This document shows positions 24,971 to 31,746 of a stretch of 37,897 bases of DNA, piece after piece. The stretch lies in contig CAZKOJ010000018.1 of NCBI GenBank assembly GCA_964554365.1, forward strand, positions 1 through 37,897, written 5' to 3'. The stretch's first letter is position 1. Every line of letters starts with the position of its first letter. Origin of the DNA: Clostridium_AM sp964554365 (GTDB lineage Bacteria > Bacillota > Clostridia > Clostridiales > Clostridiaceae). The notes under the pieces were generated by a model. It searched no databases. It was given only the letters and a program-made list of their open reading frames with translations, and was not told the DNA's origin. The position numbers were made by a program, and so were the translations under genes.

Positions 24971-26005
24971 TTATTTAAAGTACATTTTATCTTTTCCAGG
25001 TGATATTATTCTATATAATTTGCTATTGTTATCATCTAAAAAAAATAGTTTTACATACATATTTCTACCTATGTTTTCAATAGGTAAAGGATACGCTAAT
25101 GGATTATTATTTGTAAGTGTTTGATAATCAGTAGTAAATATATTTTCACCCTCTGACTTAAAAATAGGCATATTACCCATTTTTCCAACTAAAACAAGCT
25201 GTGGAAGATTTAACTCCCTTTCATTGGTACTTAGTATAAGTTCTGCCGATTTTAGTTTACCAAGAAGTGTTCTTTTAATCTTTATTTCGTAAAATATTTC
25301 CCAAGGAGCTTTATTTACTATAAGCCTTCTCATTCCCTGTGAAAATATTGTTTTTTCTTCCAGTTGAAATACAGTATAAACACAAAAATAATAATTTCCT
25401 TCAATGGCTTTATTAATTACATAATTTCCTGTTTCGTCACACTGTTCTCTATTATCTTCTAATTGTATAGCAGATGAATCCAATGGTCCTGACGGAAACT
25501 TATCCATTCTGTAACATACAATTACTTTGTTTACGCCCTCTGGCCAGCCCCATTCTACTGAAATCTGATTATATTTAATTTCACCTTTTATAAAGTTAAC
25601 CTCTGGAATGTTGTTTTCATCAAAGTTATACTGCTTTATGTATTGATTTTGTTTTTCTTTTTCAGCTATAAGCTTTTCATTATGAATTTCATCATCTTTC
25701 AAATTTTCATCTACTAATTTTTCAGATTTAACTTCCAAAACTTCTTGAATTTCAGTATGCTGCTCATTTATTAAATTTTCAATTTCACAAGTTTCTATTA
25801 TCTTATTTTCATGCGATGATACCTGTAGATAACTTTCATCTCCAGTAATTTCTGATATTCTATTTCTTACATCACTTTCTGATAGTAATTCAAATGCAGT
25901 TACAAAATTTTCTATTTCTTCTGATGAAATATTATCTTTTACTGAAAGTATTATTTCTATTTCATCTTGTAATTCTTCAATTTCACGTTGTTTCTCCTGA
26001 ACCAT
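24971..26005 (-). CDS. Beta-sandwich protein, long paralogue with acidic coiled-coil N terminus
   Basis: 344 residues. The first 130 are very rich in Glu, Lys and Ile and probably form helices or a coiled coil. The last 210 repeat the two-domain beta pattern of the short protein at 9915-10562, with ISVEWGWP, PWEIFYEIKIKRTL and NMYVKLFFLD at matching places. No signal peptide or membrane segment is seen. It is the first gene of the long operon; the ATG has an AGGGG site about ten bases upstream. Its position before GTPase A, like that of the short paralogue before GTPase B, suggests a dedicated adaptor. I do not know a named family; an immunoglobulin or fibronectin III-like fold is inferred from the strand pattern only. 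Confidence 0.7.
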   Translation of the reverse strand: MVQEKQREIEELQDEIEIILSVKDNISSEEIENFVTAFELLSESDVRNRISEITGDESYLQVSSHENKIIETCEIENLINEQHTEIQEVLEVKSEKLVDENLKDDEIHNEKLIAEKEKQNQYIKQYNFDENNIPEVNFIKGEIKYNQISVEWGWPEGVNKVIVCYRMDKFPSGPLDSSAIQLEDNREQCDETGNYVINKAIEGNYYFCVYTVFQLEEKTIFSQGMRRLIVNKAPWEIFYEIKIKRTLLGKLKSAELILSTNERELNLPQLVLVGKMGNMPIFKSEGENIFTTDYQTLTNNNPLAYPLPIENIGRNMYVKLFFLDDNNSKLYRIISPGKDKMYFK

Positions 26006-26045
26006 TCTGAATATCCCCTATTCCCTATTTTTATTGATTAATTTG

Positions 26046-26135
26046 TCCAATCACTCTCATCCCTAAGACTGCTGCCTATAGAATCGGTGATTAACGGCTG
26101 CTAGAACCTGAATAAGTTCAACTAAGATCCTGTTG
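26046..26135 (-). promoter_or_regulatory. Unassigned leader-RNA-like element upstream of the GTPase/tubulin operon
   Basis: This block is richer in GC and in paired segments than the surrounding AT-rich DNA. AATCAC (26049-26054) pairs with GTGATT (26087-26092) across about 30 bases, and GAAC (26104-26107) pairs with GTTC (26116-26119). On the minus strand it would lie 40 to 130 bases before the ATG at 26005. No riboswitch class I know fits. An old insertion-sequence end is an alternative. No ORF crosses it. Confidence 0.35.
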
Positions 26136-26162
26136 ATATCATATATCTATTAATTAATATTC

Positions 26163-26182
26163 TATCATATATATATGTGATA
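26163..26182. promoter_or_regulatory. AT-rich palindrome, possible operator or promoter of the large operon
   Basis: A near-perfect palindrome with TATCA/TGATA arms around alternating A and T. On the minus strand a TAGAAT-like -10 lies at its downstream edge with a weak TTCAAA 18 bases upstream, so this is the best place for the operon's promoter. The evidence is weak because the DNA is low in complexity. Confidence 0.3.
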
Positions 26183-26287
26183 TTTGAAGTTACATTGTAA
26201 AAAATAAAGACATATGTAAAATAATAAATAATTAGAATAAATATTACTTTAAAATAACTCTAATAAAACAATAAATGCACATTATTT

Positions 26288-26734
26288 TTAAAGATCACGA
26301 AACTTTACCACTCCCCATATGAATACAAGTTTTGCATACTGCAAAACTATAATTATAAAAACGCTTATTAAAAAGAAGTGGTATGCCTGTAGATTTAAAG
26401 TTTTTTTCCACACAATGAAAATTATACCCATTAAATTTATTACAAAGGAATTCATTATGATATTTTTTAATTTACTGTTTTTTGCCTTAACAATATTGTA
26501 AATTAACATTAAGAAGCTTATAATAGCCATTCCTATTAACAGCATTATATATATTTTCATTAAATTAGCATTAAACGTGCTTTCTTCATATATGCGTTTT
26601 TTGAATACCAAATATCTCATAACTCCCATCTTTTTATCTGAAAGATATTCAAGTACTACAGCAGGAATTAACGCAGCCACTTGCATAATAATAAATATAA
26701 TTTTTATTGTCTTTATCATTTTACTACTTTTCAT
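26288..26734 (-). CDS. Four-segment membrane protein, unknown function
   Basis: 148 residues with hydrophobic segments at about 8-28, 56-80, 92-112 and 118-142, and a Lys-rich N terminus that should be cytoplasmic. The stretch YLSDKKMGVMRYLVFKKR lies in the loop after the first segment. An AAAGGGTG site precedes the ATG by about eight bases. It is co-directional with the operon downstream but 280 bases away, with the palindrome and RNA-like element between, so it is probably a separate unit. I do not recognise a family. Confidence 0.65.
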   Translation of the reverse strand: MKSSKMIKTIKIIFIIMQVAALIPAVVLEYLSDKKMGVMRYLVFKKRIYEESTFNANLMKIYIMLLIGMAIISFLMLIYNIVKAKNSKLKNIIMNSFVINLMGIIFIVWKKTLNLQAYHFFLISVFIIIVLQYAKLVFIWGVVKFRDL

Positions 26735-26842
26735 TTTTCTGTCACCCTTTCATATGAATTATTAGCTGAAATTTAACTGATAATTTACATTAGATACAAT
26801 AAGTTTACATATATGTATACAAATCTTCACTACTAAATTTAA

Positions 26843-26872
26843 AAAAGGCAATATAATATTATATTACCTTTC
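26843..26872 (-). terminator. Terminator of the rhodanese gene
   Basis: On the minus strand AAAGGTAATATAAT pairs with ATTATATTGCCTTT (one mismatch, tight loop), followed by a T-run. It starts 17 bases after the rhodanese stop codon. Confidence 0.7.
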
Positions 26873-26888
26873 TTAAAATTATAGTATT

Positions 26889-28265
26889 TTATTTTTTTGG
26901 TTCTCCAATTTCTATTGGGTTATCTTTATTAGCACTCCATTCATACCATCCGCCATCATATAATGATATATTTTTTAATCCCATCACATCAGCATAAGTC
27001 AATACTTCTGCAGCTCTCCATCCAGTACCACAGAAAAATGACAATCTTTGTTCTGGAGTTATTCCCCATTCTTTCCACATAGCTAATATTTCTGAAGAAT
27101 TACGCATAGTGTTGTCTACATTTCTAAAATCCTGTAAATGTCCTGAATCAGTACCCGCATGACCCCAAACAGATCCTGCTGGGCGACCTTTTGCTGTTAT
27201 ATCTTTATAACCAGGTGTTTTGCCTATATGTTCATCCCAACTTCTTATATCTACAAGTTTACTTCCAGTTTTATCTGCTAATATTTCTTTTGCTCCAGGC
27301 ATATCTATTATATATCCTTTATTAACTGGTACTGTTGCACCAAAAGAGCTAACAGCTACTTTTTTATTTGAAGTTTTTTCAAGTTCGTATCCTGCTCCTG
27401 TCCAAGCTGTTGTTCCACCATTTATTACTCTAACATCTTTAACTCCCATGTATTTTAATATAGCATCTATTCTAAATGACGCCATAGAGTCACTTCCATA
27501 TAAAATAACGGTAGTATCTGTTGTTATTCCATTATTCTCTGCAAATTTTTGAAGCTTATCGTCAGATACACGATTCCAAATAGGACCTTCTTCAGCCTCA
27601 TCTGTATTTATATGAACTGCACCTTTAATATGACCACTTAAATAATCCTTTGCCTTTGATTCATCTCCCCAACTAACTTCAAATACTTTATATGGAGTTC
27701 CATTATAAGTTTCTGGTTTTTTACCATTTATTAAATCATTAACCCATGAAGCTGGAACTAGCATTTGATAATTTGCATAGCTTTCCATAGGAAGCTTATC
27801 ATCTCCAGACCAATCCTTTACATCATATTTATATAGATTCTTTACTCCATTTTTAGTTAAATATTCTGCTACCTTGTCAGCATCTTTACCATTAGCATCA
27901 TACAAAACCACATTTTTTTCTGCTGTAATTCCTTTTGTTTTTAACGCATCTTGTAATCTTTTTTCTTTATCCTTTTCTTTATCTTCAACGTTCAACCAAT
28001 TTGCTGAAAAATCTGTAGCACCTTTAATGTGTCCGCCCCTTTTAACTCCTTCTATTTTCCAACCATTAAAAGCATCATTGTTTCTTGTATCTACTATAAT
28101 CCAATCCTTTTTACCGATCTTGTCCTGTAAATCTTTCGTAGTTATAGTTTTAGGTTTTCCTGATTCTTGTTTTGACCCTTGATTGACATTAGAACATGCA
28201 GAAAAAGATAACATACTAACTAATATAAAAAATACAGCTAATGAATATTTTTTTATCTTTTGCAT
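26889..28265 (-). CDS. Lipoprotein with three rhodanese domains (sulfurtransferase)
   Basis: 458 residues. A signal peptide with lipobox FSAC (Cys24) attaches it to the outer face of the membrane. Three rhodanese-like domains follow: about 42-160 (WIIVDTRNNDAF, HIKGA), about 170-315 (GHIKGAVHI, VINGGTTAW) and about 325-450 (LVDIRSWDEH, YDGGWYEW). Only the third has the catalytic cysteine (Cys412 in the loop CGTGWRA); the loops of the first (YDANGKDA) and second (YGSDSMAS) have no cysteine. It should move sulfane sulfur, for example from thiosulfate, outside the membrane. The start ATG has a TAGGAGG site. A promoter lies at 28421-28449 and a terminator at 26843-26872, so it stands alone. Confidence 0.9.
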   Translation of the reverse strand: MQKIKKYSLAVFFILVSMLSFSACSNVNQGSKQESGKPKTITTKDLQDKIGKKDWIIVDTRNNDAFNGWKIEGVKRGGHIKGATDFSANWLNVEDKEKDKEKRLQDALKTKGITAEKNVVLYDANGKDADKVAEYLTKNGVKNLYKYDVKDWSGDDKLPMESYANYQMLVPASWVNDLINGKKPETYNGTPYKVFEVSWGDESKAKDYLSGHIKGAVHINTDEAEEGPIWNRVSDDKLQKFAENNGITTDTTVILYGSDSMASFRIDAILKYMGVKDVRVINGGTTAWTGAGYELEKTSNKKVAVSSFGATVPVNKGYIIDMPGAKEILADKTGSKLVDIRSWDEHIGKTPGYKDITAKGRPAGSVWGHAGTDSGHLQDFRNVDNTMRNSSEILAMWKEWGITPEQRLSFFCGTGWRAAEVLTYADVMGLKNISLYDGGWYEWSANKDNPIEIGEPKK

Positions 28266-28343
28266 CTAGATACCTCCTATTAAATTATATTAATAATAAA
28301 TTATGCATTTTTTATTGTATGCATTTATTTATGTATTTATTGT

Positions 28344-28369
28344 ATTGTATTATAAAAATATAATACAAT
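28344..28369 (-). promoter_or_regulatory. 11-bp hairpin in the leader of the rhodanese gene
   Basis: ATTGTATTATA and TATAATACAAT are perfect inverted arms around an AAAA loop. The hairpin lies between the promoter at 28421-28449 and the start codon at 28265. It may be an operator, an mRNA-stabilising hairpin or chance in AT-rich DNA. Confidence 0.35.
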
Positions 28370-28420
28370 AACAAAATTTTATAATTAACTGTTCATCTAT
28401 AACTTAAATATATAGATAAC

Positions 28421-28449
28421 ATTTTAACATATTGTAAATTTAGTGTAAA
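28421..28449 (-). promoter_or_regulatory. Promoter of the rhodanese gene
   Basis: On the minus strand, TTTACA (complement of 28444-28449) and TAAAAT (complement of 28421-28426) stand exactly 17 bases apart. The expected leader is about 150 bases long. Confidence 0.5.
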
Positions 28450-28459
28450 CAACATAATT

Positions 28460-28562
28460 ATTGGTTTCAGTTAGGGTTTTGACAGCATCTAACGCTTAGA
28501 AATCAGTGCCATTGAGTAAAAATTTTTTTCTGCGTGAACCTGCTCTGATTAATAGGACCAAT
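28460..28562. other. Unassigned three-way-junction-like element
   Basis: ATTGGT (28460-28465) can pair with ACCAAT (28557-28562). Inside, GTTAG (28470-28474) can pair with CTAAC (28489-28493) and AATCAG (28501-28506) with CTGATT (28545-28550). Together these give a three-way junction of 103 bases whose base composition stands out from the AT-rich surroundings. Strand is undecided: on the minus strand it would lie upstream of the rhodanese promoter, so it would need its own promoter. I can match no known riboswitch or small RNA family. Confidence 0.35.
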
Positions 28563-28785
28563 TTTATTATAATTTATATAATATTTTAAAATACATTTTA
28601 TAAAATTGAAAAATTCAATAGGAAAACTCAATTCAGATATATGAATGTTTTTTAATGTTATTTTTTAAAAAAATATATTAGATTAATAAATTATTTATAT
28701 TTATTTGATTTTAATATGTATTTGTTAAATAATTACGGATTTAACTAGCAAAATAAATAAACTTTAAATTTATTTATGATTTTTT
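28563..28785. other. AT-rich intergenic stretch without visible features
   Basis: This is the remainder of a gene-free region of about 520 bases (28266-28785). Beyond the leader hairpin, promoter and junction-like element listed separately, it is very AT-rich, with no open frame preceded by a ribosome site, no convincing hairpin with a T-tract and no tRNA. Confidence 0.5.
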
Positions 28786-28998
28786 TCAAAAAAAACTTGC
28801 ATTCTTATAGGGTAAGCGTTTAATATAATATATATAGTATTTAAATTTATATATATGCAAAAATAAGAATAAAAATAAAGAGTCCAAATTAAAATCAATA
28901 GTGCCAATATATATTTTATTGAAGGGTTGTGAATTGGGGATACTGGTTGTTTTTTCTACCTCGGTAAAAAAATCTGCAAGTTTGATTACCTTTATCAT
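28786..28998 (-). CDS. Doubtful 70-residue ORF, possibly a gene remnant
   Basis: The frame starts with an ATG seven bases after AAAAGGAG, a good ribosome site. The first 40 residues (opening MIKVIKLADFFTEVEKTT) have normal composition. The last 30 are Phe/Tyr/Lys-rich low-complexity sequence of the kind that AT-rich non-coding DNA produces. This suggests either a small real protein or the 5' end of a gene whose remainder has decayed. I do not recognise it. Confidence 0.3.
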   Translation of the reverse strand: MIKVIKLADFFTEVEKTTSIPNSQPFNKIYIGTIDFNLDSLFLFLFLHIYKFKYYIYYIKRLPYKNASFF

Positions 28999-29076
28999 TT
29001 AAAACTCCTTTTATTCCCACTTTCTCAATTCAATTATAGTATTTTATATAAACAGATTTCTTGGTTTCAGGCGTAA

Positions 29077-29105
29077 TTTACAATTCATGTAAACTTTAAT
29101 TAAAT
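29077..29105 (+). promoter_or_regulatory. Possible promoter and small inverted repeat before the 5-oxoprolinase operon
   Basis: TTTACA (29077-29082) and TTAAAT (29100-29105) are 17 bases apart. The -35 element is also the left arm of TTTACA/TGTAAA (29088-29093), an operator-like inverted repeat. The -10 is poor, so the call is tentative. Confidence 0.3.
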
Positions 29106-29218
29106 TTATCCAAAATTTATTATCAGTCATCTTTCTACTTCAAAATTATTAGTACTGCTTAGTTGTTAGATAAACTATCATTTTATTTCCATACAACTAG
29201 GCTATTGGGGGATATAGT

Positions 29219-29956
29219 ATGTTAGACGTGAATTCATTTAAAATAAGCCCTATGGGTGATTCTGCTATTATAATAAATTTTAGTGACACTATTAATATTC
29301 ACACCCATATAAAAATAAAAAGCTTGTGTGGATACTTAGACAAGTATCCTTTTGAAGGAATAATTGAATATGTTCCTGCTTTCGTCACTCTAACAATTTT
29401 TTATGATCCTTTAGTAGTTATAAAAAGTGTTAGGGATAAAACTATTCAACAATATAAATCTCCTTTTCATATTGTTGAAACTTTAATAAAAGGTATATTA
29501 TCCAAACTTGAAGATAGTATAACTGATAAACCTAGAACTATAGAAGTACCTGTATGCTATGGTGGTGAATTTGGTCCAGATTTAAACTTTGTGGCAGAAT
29601 ATAATAATCTTTCTATTGAAGAAGTTATTCATATTCACTGCAATTCAAAGAATAGAGTATACATGATTGGCTTTTCTCCAGGATTTCCATACCTTGCAGG
29701 TATGTCTAATAAAATTGCTACTCCTAGGAAAGAAAGTCCAAGATTGTGTATTCCTGAAGGTTCTGTGGGAATAGCTGGAAGCCAAACTGGAGTATATCCT
29801 ATTTCTACCCCAGGTGGTTGGCAACTTATAGGTAAAACTCCATTAAAGCTTTTTAATCCAGAAAATGAAATACCTACTTTACTTATGGCTGGTGATATTG
29901 TTAAATTTACTTCTATTTCTCAGGAAACTTACTTTGAATTAAAACAACTGAAATAA
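29219..29956 (+). CDS. pxpB: 5-oxoprolinase subunit PxpB (KipI family)
   Basis: 245 residues, the normal length. PxpB works with PxpA and PxpC in the ATP-dependent opening of 5-oxoproline (pyroglutamate) to glutamate in the cytoplasm. Family signatures are clear: MGDSAIIINF near the N terminus, a YMIGFSPGFPYLAG stretch near 145-158, RLCIPEGSVGIAGSQTGVYP near 172-191, then STPGGWQLIGKTPL. In Bacillus subtilis the homologue KipI was described as an inhibitor of the sporulation kinase KinA, but the oxoprolinase role is the conserved one. GGGGG lies about seven bases before the ATG. The next gene starts 12 bases after the stop, and the four genes form one operon. Confidence 0.93.
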   Translation: MLDVNSFKISPMGDSAIIINFSDTINIHTHIKIKSLCGYLDKYPFEGIIEYVPAFVTLTIFYDPLVVIKSVRDKTIQQYKSPFHIVETLIKGILSKLEDSITDKPRTIEVPVCYGGEFGPDLNFVAEYNNLSIEEVIHIHCNSKNRVYMIGFSPGFPYLAGMSNKIATPRKESPRLCIPEGSVGIAGSQTGVYPISTPGGWQLIGKTPLKLFNPENEIPTLLMAGDIVKFTSISQETYFELKQLK

Positions 29957-29968
29957 GGTGGCGTAAAA

Positions 29969-30973
29969 ATGTCAATAGAAATTCTTAGCTCTGGTCTTTT
30001 AACCTCTATACAAGATTTAGGAAGATATGGTTTTAGGAAATATGGAGTAATTGTAAGTGGAGCAATGGATCCATTAGCTCATAGAATAGCTAATATGTTA
30101 GTTGGCAATGAGGATTCTGCAGCAACCTTGGAAATAACTTTAATAGGACCTAAAATTTTAATAAAAGATGACTCACTAATTTCAATTTGCGGTGGTAATT
30201 TATCACCACAAATAAATAACTGTAATGCTCCTATGTGGAGGCCTATATATGTTAAAGCCGGTAGTACTTTAAGTTTTGGGAAATGTCTATGTGGCACTAG
30301 AAGCTATATAGCTTTTTCTGGATCATTTAATGTTAAAGAAGCAATGGGTAGTAAAAGCACCTATCTTCGTGCTGAACTAGGCGGATTTCATGGTAGGCAG
30401 CTAAAACAAGGAGATATTCTTGATGTAAATAAGCCTTCCTCTAAAGGAATTAGGATAATTTCTAAATTGTTAGACTACACTAATTTAAATATTTTTTATA
30501 GTACCAACTGGTTTGTAGGCGGACCTTTGGTTCCAAACTACAGAAATTGTCCTACAATAAGAGTACTTAAAGGAACTCAATTTAAATATTTTAACGAAGA
30601 AAGCCAAAAAAACTTTTTTAATAATAAATTCACCATTACACCTGAGTCCGACAGAATGGGTTATAGACTTAAAGGAATGAACTTAAAATTAGAAGTTCCT
30701 TTAGAGATGATATCAGAAGCTGTCTCTTTAGGAACTATTCAAGTTCCACCAGATGGTAATCCTATTATGCTCTTAGCTGATAGACAAACTACAGGTGGCT
30801 ATCCCAAAATTGCTGAAATCATTACAGTGGATATACCTCTTGCAGCTCAGCTAAAACCTGGTGATACTGTCATGTTTACTGAAATTTCTATCAATGAAGC
30901 TCAAAACTTATACATAGAAAGAGAGAATAATGTAATTTTTCTGAAAACATTCTTCAAATTAAAAATGGAATAG
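29969..30973 (+). CDS. pxpC: 5-oxoprolinase subunit PxpC (KipA, biotin-dependent carboxyltransferase-like)
   Basis: 334 residues, normal for PxpC, which belongs to the allophanate/urea carboxylase subunit family and forms the PxpBC complex that handles ATP-activated 5-oxoproline. Characteristic segments: GLLTSIQDLGRYGFRKYGV near the N terminus, SGAMDPLAHRIANMLVGN near 29-46, GCxRxYxA-like GTRSYIAFSG near 109-118, SDRMGYRLKG near 230 and a conserved IQVPPDGNPIMLLADRQTTG stretch near 255-274. An AAGGTGG ribosome site lies before the ATG. It overlaps the translation region of pxpA: its stop is within 11 bases of the next start, which implies coupling. Confidence 0.93.
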   Translation: MSIEILSSGLLTSIQDLGRYGFRKYGVIVSGAMDPLAHRIANMLVGNEDSAATLEITLIGPKILIKDDSLISICGGNLSPQINNCNAPMWRPIYVKAGSTLSFGKCLCGTRSYIAFSGSFNVKEAMGSKSTYLRAELGGFHGRQLKQGDILDVNKPSSKGIRIISKLLDYTNLNIFYSTNWFVGGPLVPNYRNCPTIRVLKGTQFKYFNEESQKNFFNNKFTITPESDRMGYRLKGMNLKLEVPLEMISEAVSLGTIQVPPDGNPIMLLADRQTTGGYPKIAEIITVDIPLAAQLKPGDTVMFTEISINEAQNLYIERENNVIFLKTFFKLKME

Positions 30974-30983
30974 GGTGATTTTT

Positions 30984-31733
30984 ATGTACAAAATAGATTT
31001 AAATTGTGATATGGGTGAAAGCTTTGGCTCATATACCATAGGAAATGATACTGAAATTTTAAATTACATAAGTTCTGCAAATATTGCTTGTGGATTTCAT
31101 GCTGGTGATCCTAATATTATGAATAATACTGTGAGACTAGCACTAGAAAAAAATGTCTCCATTGGAGCTCATGTTGGTTTTATGGATTTGATCGGTTTTG
31201 GAAGAAGGAATATAGATATATCTCCATTAGATGCTTATAACATAGTAATTTATCAAATTGGAGCTTTATATGGGTTTGTAAAGGCAGAAGGCGGAAAAAT
31301 GAGCCATGTAAAACCTCATGGTGCTCTTTATAATATGGCTGCTAAGGATAAGCACTTAGCAGAAGCTATAGCACAAGCTATTTATAAAATTGATTCAGAA
31401 CTTGTTTTATTTGGGCTTTCGGGAAGTGAATTAATAAAGGCTGGTGAAAAGATAGGTCTTAAGGTTGCAAATGAAGTTTTCTCAGATAGAACCTATATGG
31501 AAGATGGATCATTAACCTGTAGAAAAGAAAAAAACGCTCTAATAATAGATGAAAACATAGCAATAACTAGAGTAATTAGAATGATAAAGGAAGGTAAAGT
31601 TACTTCCATTAAAGGAACTGATGTAAATATAAAAGCTGATACTATCTGCATCCATGGAGATGGAAAACATGCTTTAAATTTTGCTAAAAAAATAAAATAC
31701 AGCTTAGAAAATGAAGGAATAATTACAGCTTAA
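30984..31733 (+). CDS. pxpA: 5-oxoprolinase subunit PxpA (LamB/YcsF family)
   Basis: 249 residues from the ATG at 30984, the start that gives the family's usual opening (YKIDLNCDMGESFG) and has GGGTG six bases upstream; a GTG at 30975 is possible but poorer. PxpA is the hydrolytic subunit that releases glutamate. Hallmark segments are present: SSANIACGFHAGDP near 31-44, the GAH motif near 66-68 followed by LIGFGRR, HVKPHGALYNMAA near 109-121, and CIHGDG near 228-233. In the IGAH-x-G segment the usual proline is a valine (GAHVG), a mild oddity. It is the third gene of the operon, followed 13 bases later by the transporter gene. Confidence 0.94.
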   Translation: MYKIDLNCDMGESFGSYTIGNDTEILNYISSANIACGFHAGDPNIMNNTVRLALEKNVSIGAHVGFMDLIGFGRRNIDISPLDAYNIVIYQIGALYGFVKAEGGKMSHVKPHGALYNMAAKDKHLAEAIAQAIYKIDSELVLFGLSGSELIKAGEKIGLKVANEVFSDRTYMEDGSLTCRKEKNALIIDENIAITRVIRMIKEGKVTSIKGTDVNIKADTICIHGDGKHALNFAKKIKYSLENEGIITA

Positions 31734-31746
31734 GGAGTGATTACTA

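Noticed and set aside
26046..26135. Possible decayed insertion-sequence end or guide-RNA-like tail of an IS200/IS605 element
   Set aside because: No transposase or TnpB fragment is present on either strand and no flanking repeat was seen. It is kept only as an alternative.
28460..28562. Resemblance to the 3' half of a TPP riboswitch (TGAACCTG, TCTG and TAATA on the plus strand)
   Set aside because: The conserved 5' half (GGGGTGC and CTGAGA) is absent and no thiamine gene follows.
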